From: Crenobacter cavernae
GTDB lineage: Bacteria > Pseudomonadota > Gammaproteobacteria > Burkholderiales > Chromobacteriaceae
Length of the DNA: 64,000 bases
Direction of reading: 5' to 3'
Assembly (NCBI RefSeq): GCF_003355495.1
Contig: NZ_CP031337.1
Coordinates: forward strand, 1,121,001-1,185,000
Numbering within the stretch: position 1 is the stretch's first letter; every line of letters begins with the position of its first letter. Below, in pieces: positions 24,067-32,706 of this stretch. The translations under genes were made by a program, and so were the position numbers. The notes under the pieces were generated by a model. That model did not search any database and had not been told where the DNA came from. It was given only the letters and a program-made list of their open reading frames with translations.

Positions 24067-25026
24067 ATGGCACGCTACCGCTCCCGTCTGCCGCAACTGT
24101 CCGGCGAGCCCTTCCTCACCGACGGCGGCATCGAAACCACGCTGATCTTCCATCAGGGCTTCACGCTGCCCGAGTTCGCATCCTTCGTCCTCTTCGCCGA
24201 CCCCGACGGCCGCGCCGCGCTCGACGCCTATTTCCGCGGCTACGCGGCGCTCGCGCGCGAACACGGCGCGGGCTTCATCCTCGAGAGCGCCACCTGGCGC
24301 GCCAACCGCGACTGGGGCGACAAGCTCGGCTACGACGCGGCATCGCTCGCCGACGTCAACCGCCGCGCGATCGGGCAACTATTGGAAATTCGCGACGAAT
24401 TCGGCGACGGCCCGCCGATGGTGGTCAGCGGCTGCGTCGGCCCGCGCGGCGACGGCTACCGGCTCGGCACGATGATGGGCGCCGACGAGGCGGCCGACTA
24501 CCACGCCGCGCAGATCGACGTGTTCGCCGGTACCGACGCCGACATGGTGGCCGCAATGACAATGAACTATGCCGCCGAGGCGGTCGGCATCGCGCGCGCC
24601 GCGCAAGGCGCCGCCATTCCGGCGGCGATCTCATTCACCGTCGAGACCGACGGCAGCTTGCCGAGCGGCCAGGGGCTCGCCGCCGCGATCGCCGAGGTCG
24701 ACGCCGCGACCGACGGCTACCCCGCCTACTACATGATCAACTGCGCTCACCCGGCGCACTTCGCCGCTTTGCTCGACGGCGACGCGCCTTCGCTTGCGAG
24801 GCTGCGTGGGCTGCGCGCCAACGCGTCGCAGAAGAGCCACGCCGAACTCGACGAGTCCGACACGCTCGACGCCGGCGACCCCGACGATCTCGGCCGGCGC
24901 TATCAGGCGCTGCGCCTGCGTCACCCCGGGATCAACATCCTCGGCGGCTGCTGCGGCACCGACCTCAGGCACCTCGAAGCGATCTGCCGCGCCTGCCTCA
25001 GCGTTCCGAAAGCCGCTCGGCGATAA
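24067..25026 (+). CDS. homocysteine S-methyltransferase family protein
   Basis: 319-aa zinc-dependent methyltransferase of the BHMT/MmuM type. N-terminal LTDGGIETTLIFHQG is the family opening. Zinc ligands are the Cys in YYMINCAHP and the CC pair in ILGGCCGTD near the C-terminus. It probably transfers a methyl group to homocysteine; the donor could be S-methylmethionine or betaine, the latter interesting given the nearby bet-type genes. Its 3' end overlaps the convergent waaA by 29 bp. Confidence 0.9.
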   Translation: MARYRSRLPQLSGEPFLTDGGIETTLIFHQGFTLPEFASFVLFADPDGRAALDAYFRGYAALAREHGAGFILESATWRANRDWGDKLGYDAASLADVNRRAIGQLLEIRDEFGDGPPMVVSGCVGPRGDGYRLGTMMGADEAADYHAAQIDVFAGTDADMVAAMTMNYAAEAVGIARAAQGAAIPAAISFTVETDGSLPSGQGLAAAIAEVDAATDGYPAYYMINCAHPAHFAALLDGDAPSLARLRGLRANASQKSHAELDESDTLDAGDPDDLGRRYQALRLRHPGINILGGCCGTDLRHLEAICRACLSVPKAARR

Positions 25027-26257
25027 ACGCCGCCATCCGCTCGCTCGCGCCGCGGTGCAGGGCGGTGAACGCGCGCGCCGCGTCCGCCATGTCTTCCCGC
25101 GCCTTCCCGTTTCCGATCAGCTCGTCGAACGCCGCGATCACGCCCGCGGCGTCTTCGCACTGCCTCGCCGCGCCGGCCGCCAGCGCCAGCGCGCTCGCTT
25201 CCTTGAAATTGAACATCGACGGGCCGAACAGCACCGGCCGGCCGACGCTCGCCGGTTCGATCAGGTTCTGGCCGCCGAGCGGCTTCAGGCTGCCGCCGAC
25301 GAAGGCGACGTCGCCCGCCGCGTAGTAGGCGAACAGCTCGCCCATGCTGTCGCCGAGCCAGACGTCGGTGTCTTCATTCAACGCTTCTAGCCCGGCGCTG
25401 CGGCGCGCGAGTGCGAGGCCGCGTTGCTCGACCATGTCGGCGACCGCGTCGAAGCGCTCGGGATGGCGCGGCACCAACACCAGCAAGGCGTCACGCGTCT
25501 TGCGCGCCGCCCACGCGTCGAGCAAGAGCGCCTCCTCGTCGTCGCGCGTGCTGGCGGCGACCAGCACCGGCCTCTCGCCGATGGCGGCGCGGAAGGTCTC
25601 GGCCAACGTCAGCTTGTCGGCCGGCGGCGCGATGTCGTACTTGCTGTTGCCGCACACCAGCACCGGGTCGGCGGACAGCTCGGCCAACCTCGCCGCGTCG
25701 TCGCGCGTCTGCGCCAGCGTGCCGGACAGCGTCGCGACCGCCGGGCGGATCAGCGCGCCGATTTTCCGGTAGCCGTTCAGCGATTTTTCCGACAGCCGCG
25801 CGTTGGCGAGAAACATCGGCACGCCAGCGTCCTTCGCCGCGAACAGCAGGTTCGGCCAGATCTCGGTCTCCATCAGCACGCCGAACCTCGGTTTGTAGAC
25901 CCTCAGGAAGCCCGCCACGGCGTCGGGAAGGTCGTAGGGCAGGTAGCGTACCTCGGCACCCGTGTAGAGCGCCTCGGCGGTCGCACGGCCGGTCGGCGTC
26001 ATTTGCGTGACCAGCAGCGGCGCGTCGGGAAAGCGCGCGCGCAGCGCGGCGACCACCGGCTGCGCGGCGCGCGTCTCGCCTACCGACACCGCGTGGATCC
26101 AGATCGCGCCTACAGCCTTCGGCGAAAAGCCGTCGCCGAAGCGCTCGTCCCAGTGTTCCAGGTAGGCCGGCGCCTTGCGGCCGCGGCGTCGAAGATAGCG
26201 GCGCACCCAGGGTTGGCCGAGCCGCCACGCGAGGCCGTAGACGCCGCGCCAGCTCAT
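24998..26257 (-). CDS. waaA: 3-deoxy-D-manno-octulosonic acid (Kdo) transferase
   Basis: 419-aa inner-membrane-associated glycosyltransferase adding Kdo to lipid A. It contains IWIHAVSVGETRAAQPVVAAL, QMTPTGRATAEAL, the MMETEIWPNL-type segment (LMETEIWPNLLF) and FVGGSLKPLGGQNLIEPASVGRPVLFGP, all WaaA signatures. Length as expected. Start at 26257 overlaps the waaC stop as ATGA, so waaC-waaA is a coupled pair. Convergent overlap with the homocysteine methyltransferase-like gene at the 3' end. Confidence 0.95.
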   Translation of the reverse strand: MSWRGVYGLAWRLGQPWVRRYLRRRGRKAPAYLEHWDERFGDGFSPKAVGAIWIHAVSVGETRAAQPVVAALRARFPDAPLLVTQMTPTGRATAEALYTGAEVRYLPYDLPDAVAGFLRVYKPRFGVLMETEIWPNLLFAAKDAGVPMFLANARLSEKSLNGYRKIGALIRPAVATLSGTLAQTRDDAARLAELSADPVLVCGNSKYDIAPPADKLTLAETFRAAIGERPVLVAASTRDDEEALLLDAWAARKTRDALLVLVPRHPERFDAVADMVEQRGLALARRSAGLEALNEDTDVWLGDSMGELFAYYAAGDVAFVGGSLKPLGGQNLIEPASVGRPVLFGPSMFNFKEASALALAAGAARQCEDAAGVIAAFDELIGNGKAREDMADAARAFTALHRGASERMAAFIAERLSER

Positions 26258-27213
26258 GCCGTGCCTTCCAGCGCGATGAGCGCGTCCCAGACTTCATCGG
26301 GAGTCGGTCGTGCGCCCGGGCCGCCGAGGTTCTTCGCGCGCGGGCTCTCGATGACGCCGGTCAGCGACGGATCGGTATCGGTGTAGAGGCCGACCAGCGG
26401 CACGTCGAGCGCGTTCGCCAGGTGGGTGAGGCCGGTGTCGACGCCGATCACCGCGCTCGCATGGCCGAGCAAGGCCGCCGCCTCGGTCAGGTTCAGCTTA
26501 GGCGCGGCGATCGCGCCCGGAATTTGCGCGGCCAGGCGTTCGGCGCGCGCCTTTTCCGCATCGTTGCCCCAAGGCAGCACCGAGATCCAGCCTTTCTGCT
26601 CGGCCAGGCGTTTGGCCAGCGCCACCCAGTTTTCCTCCGCCCATTCCTTGCTGTCGCGGCTGGTCGCGTGCAGCAGCACCGCGTAATCGGTTTTCGGCAG
26701 CCAGGCAAGTCGATCGCCTGCCTCGATGCCGAAGGCCGGCGCGCCCTGAGGCGTGTAGCCGAACACGCGCCCCAGCAGTTGCCGGTTGCGCTCGACCGCC
26801 GACAGTTGCCGGCTGACCGGGTAGCGCTTGTCGTAGAAACGGCTCGCCAGCGGTTCGCGGATGCTGTCGCGGTCGTAACCGGCCAGCGGCGACTTCGCCC
26901 AGCGCGCCGGAATCGCGCTCTTCACCAGCCCCTGCATGTCGACGACCAGGTCGAAGCGCGGATCACTCAGCGCCCGCTTGCACGCGCCGATCTCGCGCCA
27001 GGTCGCGGCAGACAGCAGCGACTTGCGCCAGCGCCGCCACGCGATCGGGATCACCGCATCGACGACGGGATGCAGCGCGGCGATGCGCGCGAAGCCTTCC
27101 TCGGCCAACCAGCTGACGCGGGCGTCCGGAAAGTGGCGGGCGAAGTCGGTCAGCGCGGGGTAGGTATGGATCAGGTCTCCCATCGAGGAAGTGCGCACGA
27201 TCAGGATATTCAT
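26254..27213 (-). CDS. waaC: lipopolysaccharide heptosyltransferase I
   Basis: 319-aa GT9 enzyme adding the first heptose to Kdo. It begins MNILIVRTSSMGDLIHTYPAL, the family N-terminus, which fixes the start at 27213; the longer open frame upstream is non-coding origin-like DNA. ADP-heptose site segments LLHATSRDSKEWAEENW and GVDTGLTHLANALDVPLVGLYTDTDP are clear. Coupled to waaA. Its promoter must lie inside the DnaA-box-rich gap 27214-27779, so transcription here could interact with origin function. Confidence 0.95.
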   Translation of the reverse strand: MNILIVRTSSMGDLIHTYPALTDFARHFPDARVSWLAEEGFARIAALHPVVDAVIPIAWRRWRKSLLSAATWREIGACKRALSDPRFDLVVDMQGLVKSAIPARWAKSPLAGYDRDSIREPLASRFYDKRYPVSRQLSAVERNRQLLGRVFGYTPQGAPAFGIEAGDRLAWLPKTDYAVLLHATSRDSKEWAEENWVALAKRLAEQKGWISVLPWGNDAEKARAERLAAQIPGAIAAPKLNLTEAAALLGHASAVIGVDTGLTHLANALDVPLVGLYTDTDPSLTGVIESPRAKNLGGPGARPTPDEVWDALIALEGTA

Positions 27214-27779
27214 CGGGGTAGTGAAGGCGGGGGCCGGGGCGGCTGTGGATAAAGGGAACGCACGGCGCGTGGCCGTGCGCTTCGGAGCTGGCGCGATTGT
27301 ACGAGTCGCCCTGTGGTTAACCAAGTAGAATCGCGCCGCGTCTGCTGTGGATAAGCCGCTGTGGATAAAGAGGCGCCGTTTCATCCACAGCTTGTCAGAA
27401 CACCGCGAGCAGGTTTAATCCAAGGTTAATCAACAGCCCAAGCGCTTGAGTTTGCATAGCTTTTTTGCACTTATCCACAGAACTTGTGCTGCTATATCAG
27501 TTTCTTCAGAATAATAAAAAGAAAATAGAGAAAAACAGGGTGAGCGCAAAAATCGCTGTTCACAGGCCTTCTCGCAAAAGTCGCCCAGACCCTGTGGATA
27601 AACCCAGTCCTTTGACGACAGGACAAATTACCCACAAGCGTTCAACCGCCGTGGAACCGGGTTGACACCAGCTTTCAATACGTCACAACAGATTGATTCG
27701 TATACATAAAAGACACTTGCCCACAGGCGTTGACCGCCTTCTACTATCTTTATCTTATTAAACAAGAGTAACTAGAATA
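27214..27779. other. candidate replication origin (oriC-like DnaA-box cluster)
   Basis: 566 bp without a gene. Five exact DnaA boxes (TTATCCACA or complement): 27244-27252, 27346-27354, 27360-27368, 27471-27479, 27593-27601. Near matches lie at 27312-27320, 27381-27389 and 27628-27636. An AT-rich stretch at 27486-27536 (ATAATAAAAAGAAAATAGAG) fits a DNA unwinding element. No dnaA or other replication gene is adjacent. Parallel parS-like sites lie at 3217, 18898 and 21332. A DnaA-titration locus is the main alternative. Confidence 0.62.
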
Positions 27780-28538
27780 ATGGGCGTATCGATCAGCGCA
27801 GTGCTTATCACCAAAAACGCGGCACATAGCTTGAAAGCGTGTCTCGAGAGTTGTCGCTTCGCCGACGAGGTCATACTTGTGGATTCAGGCAGCTCTGACG
27901 ACACCCTGGCCATAGCCAACGCCTATGGCGCCAAAGTTATCCACCAGGACTGGCTGGGATTCGGTCCGCAGAAGCAGTTCGCCGTCTCTCAAGCGCGCAA
28001 CGACTGGGTGCTCTGCCTCGACGCCGACGAGTGGCTTTCCGATGCATTAATCAAAGAAATCAAGGATTTGCCTGACAATCCACAGACATCGGCCTACCGT
28101 TTTCCCCGTTGCAACAAGTTTATGGGTCGTTTCCTGCGCCACGGCGAGGGCTATCCGGACATGAGCCTGCGTCTCTTCGACCGGCGCCGTGCACGCTGGT
28201 CCGACCATCAGGTTCACGAGTACGTGATCGCTGACGGCCCGGTCGGCACGCTCGCGGGCGATCTGATGCACGAGTCGGGCGAAGACGTCAGCGTGTATCT
28301 GGCCAAGCAGAACCGTTACACCGACCTGCAGGCCGAAGCGCTGTTCGCGGCGGGCAAGCAGGTCGGCGCGATGAAGCTCATCGCGAGCCCCTTGCTGCGC
28401 TTCTTCAAGTTTTACATTGTGCGTCAGGGCTTTAGGGACGGCCTGCCCGGCCTCGTCCACATCGCGATCGGCTGCTTCAACAGCTTCGTCAAATACGCCA
28501 AACTGCTGGAAAGACAGCGACTGGAGAAAAAAGCATGA
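27780..28538 (+). CDS. LPS core family 2 glycosyltransferase (WaaE/LgtF-like)
   Basis: 252-aa GT2 protein. The N-terminus ISAVLITKNAAHSLKACLESC and VDSGSSDDTLAIA bind the nucleotide sugar; LDADEWLS is the DXD-type metal motif. The C-terminal FYIVRQGFRDGLPGLVHIAIGCFNSFVKYAKL is typical of WaaE (KdtX) beta-1,4-glucosyltransferases acting on heptose. Overlaps the next gene by ATGA. Its location across the origin-like gap from waaC-waaA fits an LPS core role. Sugar specificity is inferred. Confidence 0.88.
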   Translation: MGVSISAVLITKNAAHSLKACLESCRFADEVILVDSGSSDDTLAIANAYGAKVIHQDWLGFGPQKQFAVSQARNDWVLCLDADEWLSDALIKEIKDLPDNPQTSAYRFPRCNKFMGRFLRHGEGYPDMSLRLFDRRRARWSDHQVHEYVIADGPVGTLAGDLMHESGEDVSVYLAKQNRYTDLQAEALFAAGKQVGAMKLIASPLLRFFKFYIVRQGFRDGLPGLVHIAIGCFNSFVKYAKLLERQRLEKKA

Positions 28539-29506
28539 AAGTGATGGTGACCGGCGCCGCCGGATTCATCGGCCGCGCGGTGTGCGAAAAGCTGCTCGAA
28601 CGCGGGAACGGGTCGGTAATCGGTGTGGATAACCTCAACGACTACTACGCCGTCGAGCTCAAACACGCGCGCCTTGCCACGTTAACGGGCCGTAGCGGCT
28701 TTGTTTTCCACAAGCTGGACATCGCCGACAACGACGCGCTCGATGCGCTGTTCGCCGCCGAGAAGCCCGATTACGTCGTGAACCTGGCCGCGCAGGCCGG
28801 CGTGCGCTACTCGATCCAGAACCCGCACGCGTACACGCAGAGCAACCTCGTCGGTTTCGCCAACCTGCTCGAAGCCTGTCGCCGCCATGCGGTGAAGCAT
28901 CTGGTGTTCGCCAGCTCGTCGAGCGTGTACGGCAAGAACGCCAAGGTGCCGTTCTCCGAGGACGACCGCACCGACGCGCCGGTCAGCTACTACGCGGCGA
29001 CCAAGAAGGCCAACGAGGCGATGGCGGCCAGCTACGCCGAGCTCTACGGCATGACGCTGACCGGCCTGCGCTTCTTCACCGTGTACGGACCCTGGGGTCG
29101 GCCCGACATGGCGCCGTGGCTGTTCACCGAGGCGATCAGCGAGGGTCGGCCTATCAAGGTTTTCAACCACGGTTTGTTGCAGCGCGACTTCACCTATATC
29201 GACGACATCGTCGAAGGTGTGCTTCGTGTCATGGAATACGTAACAAAAGAACGTAGCAATTTCGAGATTTTCAACATCGGCAACCACCAGCCGGTCGAAT
29301 TGATGGAATTCATCCGCTGCGTCGAAACGGCGTGCGGCCGCGAGGCGGTGAAGGAATACCTGCCGATGCAGGACGGCGACGTGCCGATCACCTACGCTGA
29401 CACCGCGCGCTTGCGTGCGGCGGTCGGCTTCTCGCCGGCGACGCCGCTGGCCGACGGCATCGAAGCGTTCGTCAAGTGGTACCGCGGATGGAAGTCGCGC
29501 ACGTGA
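28535..29506 (+). CDS. NAD-dependent nucleotide-sugar epimerase (UDP-glucuronate 4-epimerase-like)
   Basis: 323-aa extended SDR enzyme. Rossmann GAAGFIG at residues 7-13, VNLAAQAGVRYSI, and the catalytic SYYAATKKANE (YxxxK). YGPWGRPDMAPWLFTEAI and the C-terminal TYADTARLRAAVGFSPATPL are hallmarks of the CapI/GAE-type UDP-glucuronate 4-epimerases. It likely supplies UDP-galacturonate for surface glycans, as part of an operon with the glycosyltransferase and the GNAT gene. A DnaA-box match occurs inside the gene at 28624-28632. Confidence 0.9.
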   Translation: MKVMVTGAAGFIGRAVCEKLLERGNGSVIGVDNLNDYYAVELKHARLATLTGRSGFVFHKLDIADNDALDALFAAEKPDYVVNLAAQAGVRYSIQNPHAYTQSNLVGFANLLEACRRHAVKHLVFASSSSVYGKNAKVPFSEDDRTDAPVSYYAATKKANEAMAASYAELYGMTLTGLRFFTVYGPWGRPDMAPWLFTEAISEGRPIKVFNHGLLQRDFTYIDDIVEGVLRVMEYVTKERSNFEIFNIGNHQPVELMEFIRCVETACGREAVKEYLPMQDGDVPITYADTARLRAAVGFSPATPLADGIEAFVKWYRGWKSRT

Positions 29507-30012
29507 GCGTGGCCCTGCGTCGGGCCTGCGGCCAGGCCGACGCCGACGCGGTCGGCGTGTTGCTGCGCGAGCACGGGCCGAATCAGTGGAACTGGCTGCC
29601 GGAAGACGGCGTCGCCGCCACGTTGGCCGAGCTCGCGTCGGGCTCGGCCAACGCCGAACTCGCCTTCGACGACAAGCAGCGCCTAGTAGGTGCGCTGGTG
29701 TGGCGTTTCGAAGACCGCTATCCGGCGCTGCGCCCGGCAGGGCTTCCGTCCGACCAGGCGGTCTTCGTCGTCGAGGCGGTCGTGCATCGCGACGCGGCCG
29801 GCCAGGGCCTGGGCGTGAAGCTGCTTGACGCCGCGATCGACGCCGCTCGCCGGGCCGGCGCGACGTGGCTGGTCGCCGACCGGCACGACGAGAACGCCGC
29901 ATCGGCCGGCATGATGAGGAAGGCCGGCATGGTCGAAGTCGACAACTACGCCGACCCGGCGCGCCGCCCGGCCGGCAACCGGCGCAGCGCGGTGTGCGCG
30001 ATCCGCCTGTAG
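29503..30012 (+). CDS. GNAT-family N-acetyltransferase
   Basis: 169-aa acetyltransferase. The acetyl-CoA loop is VEAVVHRDAAGQGLGVKLLDAAIDAAR (motif A, Q/RxxGxG/A). The GTG at 29503 overlaps the epimerase stop (GTGA) and has GGAAG 8 bases upstream, so it was preferred to ATG 29488. It carries two inverted motif copies in its coding sequence (GTTGGCCGAG near 29621 and CTCGGCCAAC near 29643). Substrate unknown; perhaps a sugar amine, given the operon. Confidence 0.83.
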   Translation: MSVALRRACGQADADAVGVLLREHGPNQWNWLPEDGVAATLAELASGSANAELAFDDKQRLVGALVWRFEDRYPALRPAGLPSDQAVFVVEAVVHRDAAGQGLGVKLLDAAIDAARRAGATWLVADRHDENAASAGMMRKAGMVEVDNYADPARRPAGNRRSAVCAIRL

Positions 30013-30071
30013 GCCAAGGTTGGCCGAGCGCCTGGGCATCGCATCAGCAAGGGCCAAGAAATGCCGCCATG

Positions 30072-30103
30072 AAAAAACCCCGCCAGCGCTGGCGGGGTTT
30101 TTT
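30072..30103. terminator. bidirectional terminator between convergent GNAT and corC-like genes
   Basis: A6 then CCCCGCCAGC/GCTGGCGGGG then T6, a near-perfect 32-bp palindrome. Confidence 0.92.
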
Positions 30104-30128
30104 GTTTCCGGCGATAAAGCCGCTGCGC

Positions 30129-31448
30129 TTACAGCGAGCTGCCGGTGTCCGGGCCGTCGCCGTCGGCCAACCTTTTCACCATCATCTTGTCGACGCGCGT
30201 CTTGTCCATGTCGAGCACCTCGAAGGCGATCTCTTCCCACTCGAAACGGTCGGCCACCGCCGGCACGCGGCCGAGCTGGAACATCACGAAACCGCCGAGC
30301 GTGTGAATGTTGCCGCTGTCCTCGCCCGGCAGGCGGTCCTCGATGTCGAACAGGTCGCGGAACTTGTCGAGCGACATCATGCCGTCGATCAGCCAGCTGC
30401 CGTCCTCGCGCTCGACCGCCTCGTTGTCTTCGGTCAGCGCATCGGTCGGCAGGTCGCCGACGATGGTCTCGAGCACGTCGTTCATGGTGACGATGCCCTC
30501 GAGCTCGCCGTATTCGTCGACCACCAGCGCGATATGGTTGCGCGTGATCTTGAACTGCTCCATCAGCTGCATCGGCGAGATCGTCGCCGGCACGTAGAGC
30601 GCCGGTTTCAACAGGCTGCTCAGCTCGACCGGCCGGCCGCTCAGCGTCTGGTTGAGGATGTCCTTGGCGTGCACCATGCCGAGGATCTGGTCGAGACCGC
30701 CCTTGACCACCGGGAAGCGCGTGAACAGGTTGCCCTGCAGCTTGTCGAGGTTGTCCTGCAGCGGGTCTTCGACGTCGAGCGGCACGATGTCCTTGCGCGG
30801 CGTCATGATCGAGCCGACCTTGCGCGTGTCGAGGCGGAAGATATTGGCGACCAGCTCCTGCTCGGCGCGCTCGAACACGCCCTCGTCGGCGCCCTGTTCC
30901 ATCAGCACCTGGATCTCTTCCTCGGTGATCGACGGCTCCTTGCCGCGGCGCGCGCCGATCAGCCGCAGCACGGTGTCGGTCGACACGCTGAGGAGTCTCA
31001 CCAGCGGCGAAGTCAGCCGCGACAACAGCTGCATCGGGCGCGCCATCGCCGACGCGAGCCGCTCCGGGTTGTGCATCGCGAGCCGCTTGGGCACGAGTTC
31101 GCCGAAGATCAGCGAGAAATAGGTGATGGTGACCACCATCACCGCCAGCGACACCGGCTCGGCGTAGGGGGCGGTCAGCGGGAACTGCATCAGCCAGACG
31201 GCCAGCTCGCTGGCGATCGCCTCTTGGCCGAACACGCCGGACAGGATGCCGATCGAGGTGATGCCGATCTGGACGGTGGACAGGAAGCGGGTCGGTTCTT
31301 CCGACAGTAAGAGCGCGGTTTCGGCGCCGCGGTGGCCGTCTTCGGCCCATTGTTGCAGGCGCACCTTGCGCGCCGAGACGATGGCGAGCTCCGACATGGC
31401 GAATACGCCGTTGAGCAGAATCAGGAACAGCAGTATCAGAACGTCCAT
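30129..31448 (-). CDS. CNNM/CorC (HlyC/UPF0053) family membrane protein with CBS domains
   Basis: 439 aa. The N-terminal DUF21/CNNM transmembrane domain (LILLFLILLNGVFAMSELAIVSARKVRL, further helices to about residue 190) is followed by two CBS domains (about 215-330: GSIMTPRKDIVPLD, and FKITRNHIALVVDEYGELEGIVTMNDVLETIVGDL). A C-terminal CorC_HlyC domain (about 355-435) completes it. The family handles Mg2+/Co2+ transport or tolerance. Start at 31448 (MDVLILL). Single gene, ended by the bidirectional hairpin. Confidence 0.93.
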   Translation of the reverse strand: MDVLILLFLILLNGVFAMSELAIVSARKVRLQQWAEDGHRGAETALLLSEEPTRFLSTVQIGITSIGILSGVFGQEAIASELAVWLMQFPLTAPYAEPVSLAVMVVTITYFSLIFGELVPKRLAMHNPERLASAMARPMQLLSRLTSPLVRLLSVSTDTVLRLIGARRGKEPSITEEEIQVLMEQGADEGVFERAEQELVANIFRLDTRKVGSIMTPRKDIVPLDVEDPLQDNLDKLQGNLFTRFPVVKGGLDQILGMVHAKDILNQTLSGRPVELSSLLKPALYVPATISPMQLMEQFKITRNHIALVVDEYGELEGIVTMNDVLETIVGDLPTDALTEDNEAVEREDGSWLIDGMMSLDKFRDLFDIEDRLPGEDSGNIHTLGGFVMFQLGRVPAVADRFEWEEIAFEVLDMDKTRVDKMMVKRLADGDGPDTGSSL

Positions 31449-31535
31449 TGGGGGTGTAGTGATGAAGGGGAAATTCAAGCTTACTGGCAAAGGCCGGATC
31501 GCACCACCGCGGGCGGGGTGGGAGGAAAACCGGAC

Positions 31536-31562
31536 GCAAAAAAAGCCGCCTCGATGGCGGCT
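31536..31562 (-). terminator. terminator of ung
   Basis: On the minus strand AGCCGCC-loop-GGCGGCT is followed by eight T. Confidence 0.85.
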
Positions 31563-31599
31563 AGTCAGATACCGAGCTTGGCCGAGCTTTCGCGGCCGT

Positions 31600-32307
31600 T
31601 CAGGCGAAAAGATCGGCCGGCGCTTCGTGCGCCCACTCGATCCCGCCCTTGCCGTGCGCGGCGAGCCATGCGTTGGCCTGCGAGAAATGACGAGCCCCGA
31701 AGAAGCCGCGCCGCGCCGACAGCGGCGACGGGTGGGCGCTCGCGAGGATCAGGTGGCGCGCCTCGTCGATGCGCTCGGCCTTGGTCTGCGCCCAGTTGCC
31801 CCACAACAGGAACACGCAGCCGGGGTTGGCGTGGTTGACGGTGTCGATCAGCGCGTCGGTCACCGCCTGCCAGCCGAGCTTGCCGTGGCTGCCGGCGGCG
31901 TCGGCGCGCACCGTCAGCACGCTGTTGAGCAAGAGCACGCCCTGGCGCGACAAGTAGCTGAGGTCGCCGTGGCCGGGGAAGGCGGCGTCGACGTCGGTCG
32001 CGAGTTCCTTGTAGATGTTGCGTAAGCTGGGCGGCACGCGCGTTTCGCGCGTGACCGAGAACGACAGCCCCATCGCCTCGCCTTCGCCGTGGTACGGATC
32101 CTGGCCGAGGATGACGACCTTCACGTCCTCGGGCGCGCAGTCCTCGAGCGCGCGGAAGATCGCGCGCCGCGGCGGGTAGATGATCTCGCCGGCGTCGTGG
32201 CGGCGCGCGAGTTCGGCGTCGAGCCGCGCCAGCGGCTCGGCCAAGGTCGGCGACGCCAGCACGGCACGCCAGCCGGGGTGGACGCGGTCCAGATCGAAGT
32301 AATTCAT
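31600..32307 (-). CDS. ung: uracil-DNA glycosylase
   Basis: 235-aa family 1 UDG removing uracil from DNA. The water-activating motif is VVILGQDPYHGEGEAMGLSFSV, the uracil-stacking region and Asn lie in GVLLLNSVLTV, and the DNA-intercalating loop is SAHPSPLSARRGFFG. All catalytic residues are present and length is standard. Start at 32307 (MNYFDLDRVH). Single-gene unit between two terminators. Confidence 0.96.
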   Translation of the reverse strand: MNYFDLDRVHPGWRAVLASPTLAEPLARLDAELARRHDAGEIIYPPRRAIFRALEDCAPEDVKVVILGQDPYHGEGEAMGLSFSVTRETRVPPSLRNIYKELATDVDAAFPGHGDLSYLSRQGVLLLNSVLTVRADAAGSHGKLGWQAVTDALIDTVNHANPGCVFLLWGNWAQTKAERIDEARHLILASAHPSPLSARRGFFGARHFSQANAWLAAHGKGGIEWAHEAPADLFA

Positions 32308-32321
32308 TGAGATGCGCTCGC

Positions 32322-32346
32322 AAAAAACGGCCCGTTCGGGCCGTTG
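32322..32346 (-). terminator. terminator of the rhodanese-like/pcm genes
   Basis: Minus strand: AACGGCCCG/CGGGCCGTT hairpin followed by TTTTTT. Confidence 0.85.
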
Positions 32347-32365
32347 GCGTCAAAACCCGACGGGA

Positions 32366-32692
32366 TCAGTAGTGCGCCATCGTCGGGTCGACGTCCGAGG
32401 CCCACGCCTCGACGCCGCCCTTGAGGCTGATCACCTCGTCGAAGCCGGCGTTCTTCAGATACAGGCCGACCTGATAGCTGCGCACGCCATGGTGGCAGAT
32501 GGTGACGATGGGGGCATCGTCCGGCAGCTCGGCCATGCGGCCCGGGATCAGGTTCATCGGGATGTGGACGATGCCCGGCAGGCTCGCGCGGGCCACTTCC
32601 CAGCCTTCGCGCACGTCGAGCAGCACCGGCTGCACGCGCGTGTCGTCCGCCAGCCAGGCGGCGAGTTCTTTGGCGCCGATTTCGCGGATCAT
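32366..32692 (-). CDS. single-domain rhodanese-like sulfurtransferase
   Basis: 108-aa rhodanese domain. LLDVREGWEVARASLPGIVHIPM is the N-terminal signature. The active-site loop is TICHHGVRS with the catalytic cysteine, and the ending LKGGVEAWASDVD is typical. It transfers sulfane sulfur; the physiological partner is unknown. Lies 14 bp downstream of pcm on the same strand, so the two are co-transcribed. Confidence 0.93.
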   Translation of the reverse strand: MIREIGAKELAAWLADDTRVQPVLLDVREGWEVARASLPGIVHIPMNLIPGRMAELPDDAPIVTICHHGVRSYQVGLYLKNAGFDEVISLKGGVEAWASDVDPTMAHY

Positions 32693-32706
32693 GATCTTCG
32701 CCTAGT

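Noticed and set aside
26254..27384. Longer heptosyltransferase with 57 extra N-terminal residues
   Set aside because: The extension runs through DnaA boxes and the family N-terminus MNILIVRTSSMGD begins at 27213.
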